DNA of 64,000 nt from Novosphingobium sp. IK01. GTDB lineage: Bacteria > Pseudomonadota > Alphaproteobacteria > Sphingomonadales > Sphingomonadaceae. The stretch lies in assembly GCF_033242265.1 (NCBI RefSeq), contig NZ_BTFW01000001.1, positions 3,307,001-3,371,000 of the forward strand. The letters are read 5' to 3'. Below, piece by piece: positions 14,737-23,810 of this stretch. Position 1 is the stretch's first letter, and each line of letters begins with the position of its first letter. A program made the translations under genes and the position numbers. Below the pieces are notes generated by a model. That model was given only the letters and a program-made list of their open reading frames with translations. It ran no database searches and was not told the DNA's origin.

Positions 14737-16373
14737 GCTGGCACGCCTTCCATTTCTGGGGCCGGGCTGGTGCTCGGCGTGGCCAGATCGACCACCCTGT
14801 CGCCCGCCAGCGCGGCCATGGCCGGGCGGTGGCTGACAAGGACCAGCCCGGTGCCCGTGCGCGCCAGCCAGCCATCGAGGCGGGCGATCACGGTGGCTTC
14901 GGTCGCCGGGTCGAGGCCCTCGCTCGGTTCGTCGAGCACGAGCCAGGGCTTGCCCGCCAGCAGCGCGCGGGCGAGCACGAGGCGGCGCTTCTGCCCGCCC
15001 GAGAGCCTTGCCCCATCGCCGCCCAGCCAGGTGTCGAGGCCTTCGGGCAGGGCGCGCACCACGTTGTCGAGCGCGGCGACGCCCAGCGCATCCCACAGCG
15101 CGCCTTCAGGCAGGCCGGGGCGGGCGAGCAGGAGGTTGTCGCGCACGCTTCCGGCGATCAGGGTGCTGTCCTGTCCGGCCAGCGCGAAAGCCGGGCGCAG
15201 CGCGGCCAGTCCCAGCGCGCGCGGATCGTGGCCATCGACGGCGAGCGGCTGGGGGCAATCGCGGCGCAGGCCGACGAGCGTTTCGACCAGCCGGGTCTTG
15301 CCCGCGCCCGAAGGGCCGCCCACGCGCACGCGCTGGCCTGCTGTCACGGTCAACCCGGCGAGGGTGAGGGTGGGGTGTTCGGACAGGGCAACGGCAGGGG
15401 AGGCGGCGGCAGTCGCTTGCGCGCTGTCGAGGGCGGCGATGCGCTCCTGCGCGGCGCGCAGGCGGTGGGCGCGCATGTCGATCATCGTCAGCCCGGCCCA
15501 GGGTTCGAGCGCGGCCATCGCGGCCAGCAGCGCGAGCGCCAGCAGCGGGATCGAAGGCGGCTGTGCGCGCATGTGCGCGACCAGCACGAGGCCCAGCGGC
15601 ACGAAACCGGCCAGCACGGTCTGGGTGGCGGTCATCATGGCCTGCGCGCGGGCCAGATCGTGGCGGGCGGCCTCGTGCGCGGCGGCAAGGCCTTCGAGGT
15701 GGGTCGAGAGCGCCGGGCCCATGTCGTAGACCGCAATATCGGCGCAAGGACCGGCAATGTCGGCATAATCGGCCAGCAGCGCTTCGTGGGTGGCCGCTGC
15801 GCGGTCTTCGGCTCCGGGCAGCATGGCGCGGGCCATCCCGCGCCCGGCCAGCCGCATCGCGACCAGCCCGGCGCCCACGACCAGCGGCCCGCCCCAGCCG
15901 ATCACGGCGCTCGCGCCCAGGCCGATGAGCGCGGCGGCCCAGGCGCCGGTGGTCGCCACGCGGCGGATCACCGCGTCTTCGAGCGCATCGACATCGGCGC
16001 CCAGCCGGGTGGCGAGGGTGCCGCTGCGCCCGGCGGCATCGCCGCCCAGCGCGCTGGCCGCCACGCGGCGGAACAGCCCGGTGCGCACCTCGGCCAGCGC
16101 AAAGAGCGCGGCGCGGTGGCCGAGCATGCGCTCGCCATAGCGCGTGCCCGTGCGCAGGATCGCCGCCGCGCGCACCGCGGCGCTGGGGATCAGGTAGTTG
16201 AAGCCTTGCGCCGCGACCGGCCCGGCGAGCCCCGCCAGCGCGGCCCCGGCGAGGAACCAGCCGGCAATCGCCAGCAGGCCCACGCCCGCCAGCGCGGCCA
16301 GCATCGCGCACAGGATTGCAAAACGGACGGTACGGGCCTGACCGGCCAGCGCTTCGCGCAGCAGCGGGATCAT
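14733..16373 (-). CDS. cydC: CydC-like ABC transporter subunit (thiol/heme exporter CydDC)
   Basis: 546 residues: an N-terminal six-helix transmembrane domain, then an ATPase domain. Walker A is GGPSGAGKTRL near residue 330, the signature LSGGQKRR near 450, and Walker B LVLDEPSEGLD near 470. CydDC exports cysteine/glutathione to the periplasm and is needed to assemble cytochrome bd. ATG 16373 is chosen because it overlaps the cydD stop by 4 nt (ATGA); a longer in-frame reading begins at 16403 inside cydD. It shares its end with the Lrp gene. Location next to cydABX supports the assignment over a generic ABC exporter. Confidence 0.87.
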   Translation of the reverse strand: MIPLLREALAGQARTVRFAILCAMLAALAGVGLLAIAGWFLAGAALAGLAGPVAAQGFNYLIPSAAVRAAAILRTGTRYGERMLGHRAALFALAEVRTGLFRRVAASALGGDAAGRSGTLATRLGADVDALEDAVIRRVATTGAWAAALIGLGASAVIGWGGPLVVGAGLVAMRLAGRGMARAMLPGAEDRAAATHEALLADYADIAGPCADIAVYDMGPALSTHLEGLAAAHEAARHDLARAQAMMTATQTVLAGFVPLGLVLVAHMRAQPPSIPLLALALLAAMAALEPWAGLTMIDMRAHRLRAAQERIAALDSAQATAAASPAVALSEHPTLTLAGLTVTAGQRVRVGGPSGAGKTRLVETLVGLRRDCPQPLAVDGHDPRALGLAALRPAFALAGQDSTLIAGSVRDNLLLARPGLPEGALWDALGVAALDNVVRALPEGLDTWLGGDGARLSGGQKRRLVLARALLAGKPWLVLDEPSEGLDPATEATVIARLDGWLARTGTGLVLVSHRPAMAALAGDRVVDLATPSTSPAPEMEGVPA

Positions 16374-17995
16374 GCCGCGATCTCCCATCCGGTGACCGGA
16401 CACAGGGTGGTGGCCATGGCGATCAGCGCCGGATCGTGGCTGGCAACGACGACCATGCGTTCCCGTGCAGCCTGTGCCAGAACGGTTCGCACGCGCGCGG
16501 CGCTGTCCTCGTCGAGATCGGCGGTGGGTTCGTCGAGCATCAGCATCGGGCGTCCTGAAAGCAGCGCGCGGGCCAGCGCCAGCCGCCGCCGCTCGCCGCC
16601 CGAGAGGCCTGAACCGCGATGGTCAATCACCATGTCGAGCCCGCCGCGCCGCGCCAGCATCGGCCCGAGGCCAAGGCTTTCGAGGCAGGCGGTCATCGCC
16701 GGGGTATCCACTTGAGGGCCCGTGGTGAGCGCCTCGCGCAAAGTGCCGGGCAGGAACACGGCCTGCTGGCCCGCCCAGCCGATGGCCGGATTGAGCGATC
16801 CGGGGGCAAAACTTGCGCCATCGACGGCAATCGTGCCGCCCGCGATCGGCACCTGACCGATCAGCGCGCCCAGCAGCGAGCTTTTGCCCGCGCCCGTGGG
16901 GCCGGTCACCGCGTGAAGGCCCGGCATGGCCCAGGCCCAGTTGAGCGGGCCGATGCGCGTGCCGTCGGGATGGGCGAGAATCACGCCCTGTCCCTGCCAG
17001 AGGCGGGGGGCGGGAATCGGCTCGGGCAGGGCGCAGACACGCGCGCATTCGGCCCGCATGGCGGCGGTGGCAGCCTCGCCGGTCTGCTTTTCGTGATAGG
17101 CAGCCGCGAGGCGGCGCAGGCCGAGGGTGAATTCGGGCGCGAGCGCGAGGGCATAGAACGCGCGGCCCAGAGTCAGGTGTTCGGGCGCGGGGAAGGGGAG
17201 CAGGTTCAGCAGCGAAAAACCGCAGTAGACCGCCACGAGGGCAACCCCGAGCGCGGCGAAGAATTCGAGAATGGCGCTCGATGTGAAGGCCAGCGCGAGG
17301 ACCGCCATCGTGCGGCTGGCCACTTCGCGCGCGCCCTGTCCCAGATGGCGCGCGATGCGGTCTTCCGCGCCGAGCGAAAGAATCGTCGGGAGAGTACGGA
17401 TACGGTCAATAAAAAGACCCGAAAGTCTTGAAAGTGCTGTATGATGCGCTTGCGCCCGACGCGCGGTGGCACTACCGGCCAGGATCATCCCGATGATGAA
17501 GGGAGGCAGCGTGGCAAGCATGATCAATGCGCAAACCCAACTGGCCGGAGCCACTGCTGCGACCACCAGAAGCGGAACCACCCCGACCGCCCCGCGCAGG
17601 GGCAGGAAACGGGCGACAAGGCCTTCGCCCGCCGCCACCGATTCCACGGCCAGATGCATGTCTTCGCCGATCAGGCGTCCGCGCGTGCGTCGCGTGGGCA
17701 ACAGGGCCGGAAACAGATGCTGACGCCAGGCCGTCTTGGCCCGCGCCGCAGCGGCCTGCCCGGCCAGGGCCGCGCTGGCCTGTGCCAGCGCACGCCAGAG
17801 CGAACCGGCCAAAAACAGCACGCAAACCACGGCAAGGGGAGAGTGGGATGCGATAAAAGACGCCAAACTTTGATCGAGGGCAAGGCCGAGGCCGAGCGCG
17901 ACGGGTATGGCGCCGAGGCATTCTGCCACCCACCACAGCGTGGCCCGTCCATCGGGGCGCGGACGAAAGGACGAAGGCATGGCACGCTCGATCAT
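16370..17995 (-). CDS. cydD: CydD-like ABC transporter subunit
   Basis: 541 residues. It is the partner half-transporter of CydC, with a membrane domain of about 300 residues and an ATPase domain with Walker A GPTGAGKSSL, signature LSGGERRRLALARALL and Walker B LMLDEPTADLD. The pair exports thiols across the inner membrane for cytochrome bd maturation. Start choice is open: ATG 17995 or ATG 17980 (residue 6), neither with a strong ribosome site. It is the first gene of the minus-strand operon and is divergent from cydA over 117 bp that contain a palindrome. This close linkage of cydDC and cydABX is the main evidence that it is CydD. Confidence 0.86.
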   Translation of the reverse strand: MIERAMPSSFRPRPDGRATLWWVAECLGAIPVALGLGLALDQSLASFIASHSPLAVVCVLFLAGSLWRALAQASAALAGQAAAARAKTAWRQHLFPALLPTRRTRGRLIGEDMHLAVESVAAGEGLVARFLPLRGAVGVVPLLVVAAVAPASWVCALIMLATLPPFIIGMILAGSATARRAQAHHTALSRLSGLFIDRIRTLPTILSLGAEDRIARHLGQGAREVASRTMAVLALAFTSSAILEFFAALGVALVAVYCGFSLLNLLPFPAPEHLTLGRAFYALALAPEFTLGLRRLAAAYHEKQTGEAATAAMRAECARVCALPEPIPAPRLWQGQGVILAHPDGTRIGPLNWAWAMPGLHAVTGPTGAGKSSLLGALIGQVPIAGGTIAVDGASFAPGSLNPAIGWAGQQAVFLPGTLREALTTGPQVDTPAMTACLESLGLGPMLARRGGLDMVIDHRGSGLSGGERRRLALARALLSGRPMLMLDEPTADLDEDSAARVRTVLAQAARERMVVVASHDPALIAMATTLCPVTGWEIAA

Positions 17996-18019
17996 ATTCT
18001 AAAGCCACTTATTGTTAAC

Positions 18020-18033
18020 TGCTACTTGTAGCA
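18020..18033. promoter_or_regulatory. Palindrome between cydD and cydA
   Basis: TGCTAC-TT-GTAGCA is a perfect 6-2-6 inverted repeat in the 117-bp divergent region. It is 25 bp from the cydD start and 80 bp from the cydA start. It is a candidate operator; it does not match an Fnr box. Confidence 0.4.
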
Positions 18034-18112
18034 AGCGTGGTCCGGGCGCTTCCCAGCTGGCCCAATAAGCCCGACAGACCCGGATTGCACGCCCAACTTG
18101 AGGACAACCGCC

Positions 18113-19678
18113 ATGGATTTGGCTGTCGTTGAATTGTCCAGGCTTCAGTTTGCGCTGACAGCCATGTACCACTTCCTGTTCGTACCGCTCACGCTTGGGC
18201 TGTCGTTCATGCTGGTCATCATGGAATCCATCTATGTGATCACCAAGCGGCCCATCTGGCGGATCATCACCCGTTTCTGGGGCAAGCTGTTCGGCATCAA
18301 CTTCGTGCTCGGGGTCGCGACGGGCCTGACCATGGAGTTCGAGTTCGGCACCAACTGGGCCTACTACTCGCACTACGTGGGTGACATCTTCGGTGCGCCG
18401 CTGGCCATCGAAGGTCTGATGGCCTTCTTCCTTGAAGCCACGATGGTTGGCGTGATGTTCTTCGGCTGGGATCGCCTGAGCCGGGTGCAGCACCTGTTCG
18501 TCACCTTCCTGACCGCACTGGGCACCAACCTGTCGGCCCTGTGGATTCTGGTCGCCAACGGCTGGATGCAGCACCCCGCCGGTGCCGCGTTCAATCCCGA
18601 AACGATGCGCATGGAAGTGACCGACTTTTCGGCCGTGCTGTTCAACCCCGTGGCGCAGGCCAAGTTCGTCCACACCGTGTCCGCCGGCTATGTCTGCGGC
18701 GCGACGTTCGTGATGGGCGTTTCGGCCTGGTACATGCTCAAGGGCAAGTACACCAATATCGCGCGCCGCTCGATGATGGTTGCTGCCGCCTTCGGTCTGG
18801 CCTCTTCGCTCTCGGTCGTCGTTCTCGGTGACGAAAGCGGCTATGCCCTTTCCGACAACCAGAAGATGAAGCTGGCCGCGATCGAAGCCATGTGGGAAAC
18901 CGAAAAGGCTCCCGCTGCGATCACCGCCTTCGGTCTCCCCGACAACGATGCCCACGTCACCCATGCGGCGATCAAGATTCCCTACCTGATGGGCCTGATC
19001 GGTACGCGTTCGCTCAGCGGCGAAGTGACCGGTATCCGTGAACTCGTCCTGCGGGCCGACGAACGCATCCACAGCGGCGTGATCGCCTATGATGCGGTCG
19101 AAAAGCTCAAGGTCAACCGCAACGACATGGCCGCCCGTGCCGCTTTCGAGGCGCACAAGGCCGACATCGGCTATGCCCTGCTGCTCAAGCGTGAAGTGGC
19201 CGACCCGCGTCAGGCCAACGACCAGCAGATCATGGCTGCCGCATGGCGCACCGTGCCCAACGTGACCGCGATGTTCTTCCTCTTCCGTGGCATGGCCCTC
19301 ATCGGCTTTGGCTTCATCGCCTTCTTCGCCATCGCTTTCTGGCGCGCCTCGGCTTGCCAGTTCAGCTCCACCTGGTTCCTCAAGCTGGCCGTCTGCATGA
19401 TTCCGCTGCCCTGGCTGGCGATTGAATCGGGTTGGGTCGTGGCTGAAATCGGCCGTCAGCCCTGGGCCGTCGATGGCGTTCTGCCCACTTTCCTTGGCGC
19501 GTCCTCGCTGACCGTGCCGCAGATCTGGGCAACCATCGTGGGCTTTACCGCGCTCTATGGTACGCTGGCGGTGATCGAAGTGCGCCTCATGCTCGCCTCG
19601 ATCCGCAAGGGTCCGATCGAGCATGCGCCTGATGCCGACCACCACGACGCGGGCTTTGCCCCGGTTCCGGCTGAATAA
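18113..19678 (+). CDS. cydA: Cytochrome bd ubiquinol oxidase subunit I
   Basis: 521 residues, matching the E. coli-type long form. CydA binds hemes b558, b595 and d and oxidises quinol while reducing oxygen with high affinity. The hallmark GRQPW is present near residue 447 (EIGRQPWAVDGVLP). The quinol-binding Q-loop begins at KLAAIEAMWETEKAPAA and is long, as in L-type bd-I oxidases. Several hydrophobic helices are visible. ATG 18113 has GAGGA 8 nt upstream. cydB follows after 13 nt and cydX after that, forming cydABX. Divergent from cydDC, its assembly transporter. Confidence 0.97.
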   Translation: MDLAVVELSRLQFALTAMYHFLFVPLTLGLSFMLVIMESIYVITKRPIWRIITRFWGKLFGINFVLGVATGLTMEFEFGTNWAYYSHYVGDIFGAPLAIEGLMAFFLEATMVGVMFFGWDRLSRVQHLFVTFLTALGTNLSALWILVANGWMQHPAGAAFNPETMRMEVTDFSAVLFNPVAQAKFVHTVSAGYVCGATFVMGVSAWYMLKGKYTNIARRSMMVAAAFGLASSLSVVVLGDESGYALSDNQKMKLAAIEAMWETEKAPAAITAFGLPDNDAHVTHAAIKIPYLMGLIGTRSLSGEVTGIRELVLRADERIHSGVIAYDAVEKLKVNRNDMAARAAFEAHKADIGYALLLKREVADPRQANDQQIMAAAWRTVPNVTAMFFLFRGMALIGFGFIAFFAIAFWRASACQFSSTWFLKLAVCMIPLPWLAIESGWVVAEIGRQPWAVDGVLPTFLGASSLTVPQIWATIVGFTALYGTLAVIEVRLMLASIRKGPIEHAPDADHHDAGFAPVPAE

Positions 19679-19691
19679 GGAGTAGAGTGAG

Positions 19692-20840
19692 ATGCATATC
19701 CCGCTCGATTATGAAACCATGCGCCTGATCTGGTGGGCGCTGCTGGGCGTGCTGTTGATCGGCTTTGCCCTGACCGATGGCTACGATCTGGGCACGGCTG
19801 CGCTGCTGCCCTTCGTGGGCCGCAACGACGAGGAACGCCGCCAGGTGATCAATTCGATCGCTCCGCACTGGGAAGGCCACCAGGTGTGGCTGATCCTGGG
19901 CGCTGGCGCGATCTTCGCGGCCTGGCCGTTCGTCTATGCGGTCAGCTTCTCGGGCTTCTACCTTGCCATGTTCCTGGTCCTGGCCTCGCTGATCCTGCGT
20001 CCGGTGGCCTTCAAGTACCGCTCGAAGAAGCCCGATCCGGCTTGGCGCACGCGCTGGGACTGGGCGCTCTTCGTGGGCGGCTTCGTGCCCGCGCTGGTCT
20101 TCGGCGTGGCGGTCGGCAATGTCCTGGTGGGCGCGCCCTTCCGTCTCGATAGCGACCTGCGCATGATCTACGAAGGCAGCCTGCTGGGCCTGTTCACGCC
20201 CTTCACCCTGCTCGCCGGGCTGCTCTCGGTGGCCATGGTGGTGCTGCACGGGGCTGGCTGGCTGGCCGTGAAGGTCGAAGAAGGTCCGGTGGCCCAGCGC
20301 GCCCGCGCCTATGGCCGTATCGCCGCGATTGCCACGCTGGTGCTCTTTGCACTGGGCGGTGTCATGGTCGCCAAGACCGGCATGGGCATGAAGCTGGTCG
20401 GCACGGTCGATACCATGGGCCCGTCGAACCCGCTGATGAGCCACAGCGAAGCGGCTGCTGGCGCATGGATGGCCAATTATGGCCTGCATCCCTGGATGAT
20501 CCTGGCGCCCGTGCTCGGCTTTGTCGGGCCGCTGGTGGCGCTGGCGGGTATCGGTCGCCGCGCGGCATGGATGAACTTCGGCGGCACGGCGCTGGCCACG
20601 GTCGGCATCATCGCCACCGTCGGTCTGAGCATGTTCCCCTTCATCCTGCCTAGCTCGATCGACCCCAACTCGAGCCTGACGGTGTGGAACGCCTCGTCCA
20701 GCCACCTCACGCTGTTCATCATGCTGATCTGCACGATCATCTTCCTGCCGCTGATCCTGATCTACACGGCGTGGGTGATGAAGGTGATGGGTGGCCGCGT
20801 GACGCTGGCGCAAGTGCGCACCAACCCCGACTTCTACTGA
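19692..20840 (+). CDS. cydB: Cytochrome bd ubiquinol oxidase subunit II
   Basis: 382 residues, the typical CydB length, with about eight membrane helices. CydB is the heme-free partner that stabilises CydA in the inner membrane. The N-terminal WWALLGVLLIGFALTDGYDL (19 of these residues hydrophobic or polar-neutral) and the EGHQVWLILGAGAIFAAWP block are characteristic. AAGGAG lies about 9 nt before ATG 19692. It follows cydA by 13 nt and precedes cydX by 17 nt. Confidence 0.97.
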   Translation: MHIPLDYETMRLIWWALLGVLLIGFALTDGYDLGTAALLPFVGRNDEERRQVINSIAPHWEGHQVWLILGAGAIFAAWPFVYAVSFSGFYLAMFLVLASLILRPVAFKYRSKKPDPAWRTRWDWALFVGGFVPALVFGVAVGNVLVGAPFRLDSDLRMIYEGSLLGLFTPFTLLAGLLSVAMVVLHGAGWLAVKVEEGPVAQRARAYGRIAAIATLVLFALGGVMVAKTGMGMKLVGTVDTMGPSNPLMSHSEAAAGAWMANYGLHPWMILAPVLGFVGPLVALAGIGRRAAWMNFGGTALATVGIIATVGLSMFPFILPSSIDPNSSLTVWNASSSHLTLFIMLICTIIFLPLILIYTAWVMKVMGGRVTLAQVRTNPDFY

Positions 20841-20857
20841 GACAGGGAGACAAGACG

Positions 20858-20968
20858 ATGTGGTATTTCTCCTGGGTTCTCGGCCTCGGCCTGGCCGTCG
20901 GTTTCGGCGTGATCAATGGCCTCTGGCACGAGTTCAACTCGCCGGTGGACGACGATCCGGCCATCTGA
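20858..20968 (+). CDS. cydX: Cytochrome bd small subunit CydX
   Basis: 36 residues: one membrane helix starting MWYFSWVLGLGLAVGFGVI, then an acidic tail ending DDDPAI. The MWYF-W-LG start is the CydX signature, and the size matches E. coli CydX (37 residues). CydX stabilises the heme site of the oxidase. AGGGAG lies about 9 nt before ATG 20858. Position right after cydB confirms it. Too short for a usual ORF cut-off, so easily missed. Confidence 0.95.
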   Translation: MWYFSWVLGLGLAVGFGVINGLWHEFNSPVDDDPAI

Positions 20969-20990
20969 CCGGTTTCGTGATGATCCTTTG

Positions 20991-21029
20991 AAAAAAAGGC
21001 CGGGGAAGGTATCCTTCCCCGGCCTTTTT
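20991..21029. terminator. Strong rho-independent terminator after cydABX
   Basis: A 12-bp perfect stem (GGCCGGGGAAGG / CCTTCCCCGGCC, 20998-21009 and 21013-21024) with a 3-nt loop and TTTTT after it. The seven As before it make it work in both directions, for cydABX and the convergent LacI-family gene. Confidence 0.9.
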
Positions 21030-21067
21030 CGTGCCCCGGCGTTTTATGTGTCTGTTGCGGTCTGGCT

Positions 21068-22093
21068 TCAGGGGCGGGTGGAGCCGCGCACGACAAGGCG
21101 GACGGGCACGCGCTGCGTGGCCGGTTTCTCGCCCGCGATCATGGCCAGCAGCCGTTCGACCAGCAGCGAACCGGCGACCTCGAAGTCGGATTCGACGGTG
21201 GTGAGCGGCGGCGTCGACCAGGCCCCGGCGCGCACGCCGTCGAAGCCCACCACGCCGATCTGGTCGGGCACGACATAGCCCCGGCTGGCCAGTTCCTTGA
21301 GCGCGCCCAGCGCGATCTCGTCGCTGACCCCGAACAGGCCGTCGAACGGACGCCCGCTGTCGATCAGCGCGGCAGTGGCCAGGCGTCCCTGTTCCTCGCG
21401 GGGCAGGCCGCGCTCGATGCGCTGGAGCACGGGTTCGAGGCCCGCGCTCTTCATCGCCGCGGCATAGCCGTCGTAGCGTTCCTTGAACTGGCGCTGGGGC
21501 GAGGTTTCCGAGCCCAGGCAGACGATCTGCCGATAGCCGCGCACGAGCATGTGGCGCGTGGCGAGCGTCGCCCCGGCGTGGTTGTCGCTGCGCACCCACG
21601 GGAAGCTGTCGTGCGTGGCGCCCCAGCAGACCCAGTTGCTGCCCTCGGGCAGGCTGCCGAAATAGTCCCAGGCGGCGGTGTTCTCGCTCGTGCCGATGAC
21701 GATCATGCCGTCGGCCTTGCGGCGTTCCTGATAGTGGCCCCAGAAATTGGTCTCGCTGTCCTGAAAGGAGACGAGCACTTCGTAGCCGCGCGCCGAGGCT
21801 GCCGCGCAAGTGCTGCCCAGCAGCGCGTAGTAGAACGGGTTGAGGTCCTTGCGGTCCTGTCCGGGGCGGCAGACCATGACCACCGCGAGCGTGCCGGTCT
21901 TGCCCCGGCGCAGGCGGGCGGCGTTCTCGTCGACCTGATAGTTGAGCTTGCGCGCCGCTTCCATCACCCGCTGGCGGGTGGGGGCGCTGATCGAGGGGTC
22001 GCCGGCCAGCGCGCGGCTGACCGTGGATTGGCTCACGCCCGCCGCTTCGGCGACGTCGAACGAGGTTACGCGGGTAAGACGCCTTTCGGCCAT
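21068..22093 (-). CDS. LacI/GalR-family transcriptional regulator
   Basis: 341 residues, the standard LacI-family length. The N-terminal HTH is at residues 10-40 (TSFDVAEAAGVSQSTVSRAL), followed by the hinge helix NYQVDENAARLR. The rest is a periplasmic-binding-protein-like sensor domain, with VVGFDGVRAGAWSTPPLTTV near the end. Such proteins repress sugar uptake or breakdown genes until a sugar binds. No sugar gene is close, so its target is not visible here. It is convergent with cydX and is followed, after 26 nt downstream of the next gene's end, by gloB on the same strand. Confidence 0.92.
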   Translation of the reverse strand: MAERRLTRVTSFDVAEAAGVSQSTVSRALAGDPSISAPTRQRVMEAARKLNYQVDENAARLRRGKTGTLAVVMVCRPGQDRKDLNPFYYALLGSTCAAASARGYEVLVSFQDSETNFWGHYQERRKADGMIVIGTSENTAAWDYFGSLPEGSNWVCWGATHDSFPWVRSDNHAGATLATRHMLVRGYRQIVCLGSETSPQRQFKERYDGYAAAMKSAGLEPVLQRIERGLPREEQGRLATAALIDSGRPFDGLFGVSDEIALGALKELASRGYVVPDQIGVVGFDGVRAGAWSTPPLTTVESDFEVAGSLLVERLLAMIAGEKPATQRVPVRLVVRGSTRP

Positions 22094-22119
22094 GGTCGGT
22101 TCTCTTCTCGGTCGGCGCT

Positions 22120-22917
22120 CTAGCGGAAGCTGTCTTTGGCTGCGCGCAAGGCGGCAAAGGTGGCCACGGCATCGCCGCCGCCCCAGCGGGCCTGCAAGGC
22201 CGGATCGTCGGCCCGCAGGAAAGGATTGGTGGCTGCCTCGCGCGCCAGCACCGTGGGAACGGTGGGTAGGCCTTGTGCGCGCCGCGCTTCCACTTCGCCT
22301 GCATAGGCGATCAGCGCGGCGTTGTCAGGATCGGCGTGGAGGGCAAAGCGGGCGTTGCTGGCGGTATATTCGTGGGCGCAATAGACGCGGGTGGCCGCAG
22401 GCAGGGCCTTGAGCCGCGACAGGCTGTCCCAGAACTGGACGGGGGTTCCCTCGAACATCCGGCCACAGCCCAGCGCGAACAGGGAATCGCCCACGAAAGC
22501 CAGAGTGCCGGTCGTTCCGTCAGCCAGCGGCACGTCGTCGAAGACATAGGCGACATGGCCGAGCGTGTGGCCGCCCACGGCCAGCACGCGGATGGTGAAG
22601 GCGCCAAGCGTCACCGTGTCGCCGCCTTCGCGCGTGCCGTCGACGGTACGCGTAACCCCTGCGATTTTGGGGGCATCGATGGCCGGGGCGGTGATCGTCG
22701 CGCCCGTGGCCGCGGCAATCGCGGCATTGCCGCCGGCGTGATCGGCGTGCCAGTGGGTGTTCCAGATCTGGGTGATGGTCCAGCCGCGCCGGGCGGCTTC
22801 GTCCAGATAGACCCCGGCGTCGGGCGTATCGATGCACACGGTTTCGCCGCTCGCACTGTCGTGCACGAGATAGCCGTAGTTGTCCGACAGGCAGGCAAAC
22901 TGGTGAATTTCGATCAT
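22120..22917 (-). CDS. gloB: Hydroxyacylglutathione hydrolase (glyoxalase II)
   Basis: 265 residues of the metallo-beta-lactamase fold. The enzyme hydrolyses S-lactoylglutathione to lactate and glutathione, completing methylglyoxal detoxification. The metal motif THWHADHAGGN is at residues 54-64 (usual THHHxDH), a third His is in VGGHTLGH, and CAHEYTASN carries a further ligand. The C terminus with NPFLRADDP is typical of GloB rather than other metallo-hydrolases. ATG 22917 begins MIEIHQFACLSDNYG, a normal GloB start. Confidence 0.94.
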   Translation of the reverse strand: MIEIHQFACLSDNYGYLVHDSASGETVCIDTPDAGVYLDEAARRGWTITQIWNTHWHADHAGGNAAIAAATGATITAPAIDAPKIAGVTRTVDGTREGGDTVTLGAFTIRVLAVGGHTLGHVAYVFDDVPLADGTTGTLAFVGDSLFALGCGRMFEGTPVQFWDSLSRLKALPAATRVYCAHEYTASNARFALHADPDNAALIAYAGEVEARRAQGLPTVPTVLAREAATNPFLRADDPALQARWGGGDAVATFAALRAAKDSFR

Positions 22918-23061
22918 CGCCCCGCTCCTGGCCCCTTGGCTGGGCCTTATTCCCCGTCCGGCGCTGTCAGGCAGCCGGTGGGTTCCTCATAGCGCAAATG
23001 CTGCAAAGCAAAAGCCTGTGAGGAGCCCTGAGCGTGCGGGTTTGCCGGGGCGGCGCGAAAT

Positions 23062-23658
23062 TCAGCCCTGTGCGACGGGTGCGGGGGCAGTGATGTGGGC
23101 GAGGGCTGCGACATGGGCAAAGGCCGCGCGGGCCCCGGCGATGGCCTGCGCTTCCTCTTCGGGAGACAGGGGCAGGGCGTCGAGCACCTCGACAAAGGCG
23201 CGCCAGTGGGCGGCGGGGCCTTCCTGCGCCGGGGCCAGATGGCGTGCGCCGAATGTATCGGACAGGCCTATCCGCGCGACCAGCTTGCGCAGCACCGCCG
23301 CGCCCAGATTCGAGCCTTCGGCGACATAGAGCCAGCCGAGGGCGGTGGCGAAAGGGAGCGATCCGTCGAAGGCGGGCGCGGCGGGCACGGGTGTCAGCCC
23401 CAGATCGGCCAGATCCTGTTCGAGCAGCGGCAGGCGGCGGCGCGCGGCAAGGCCGGGGAAGGCCGCGCCAAGCGCGCGATCGGCATAGAGCGCGTCGATA
23501 TCGCGGTGGAACGCGTGCTGCATGGTCAGGAACGGGGCATAGCCTGCGAGGCTGGCGAAGCTGTCGCGGTCCATCAGCGCCTTGTCGAGCGTGGCGTGGG
23601 CCTCGTGGGTGGCGTCGCGCAGGCGCTGGACGCGCGAGGGCGTGGAGGAAGCAGTCAT
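23062..23658 (-). CDS. Biliverdin-producing heme oxygenase-like protein
   Basis: 198 residues, the usual length for bacterial heme oxygenase. The enzyme opens heme to biliverdin, iron and CO. The start segment RLRDATHEAHATLDKALM carries the His expected as proximal heme ligand, and GWLYVAEGSNLGAAVL matches the distal-helix Gly-rich block. No bacteriophytochrome gene is adjacent, which such enzymes often accompany, so iron recovery or heme turnover is more likely. ATG 23658 is chosen over upstream in-frame starts that read proline/arginine-rich sequence. Confidence 0.82.
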   Translation of the reverse strand: MTASSTPSRVQRLRDATHEAHATLDKALMDRDSFASLAGYAPFLTMQHAFHRDIDALYADRALGAAFPGLAARRRLPLLEQDLADLGLTPVPAAPAFDGSLPFATALGWLYVAEGSNLGAAVLRKLVARIGLSDTFGARHLAPAQEGPAAHWRAFVEVLDALPLSPEEEAQAIAGARAAFAHVAALAHITAPAPVAQG

Positions 23659-23810
23659 GCCCGTGATGTAGGGATTGCCGGGCCCCAAAGCGAGGGGCGC
23701 GGGCAGCAAAAAGGCCCGCCGGACAAGCCGGGCGGGCCCTTTCGTGTTGGTGGCCATGAAAGCCAGCCGGGGCGAACCCCGGCTGAATCTCAGGATCAGC
23801 CGGAAGTCTC

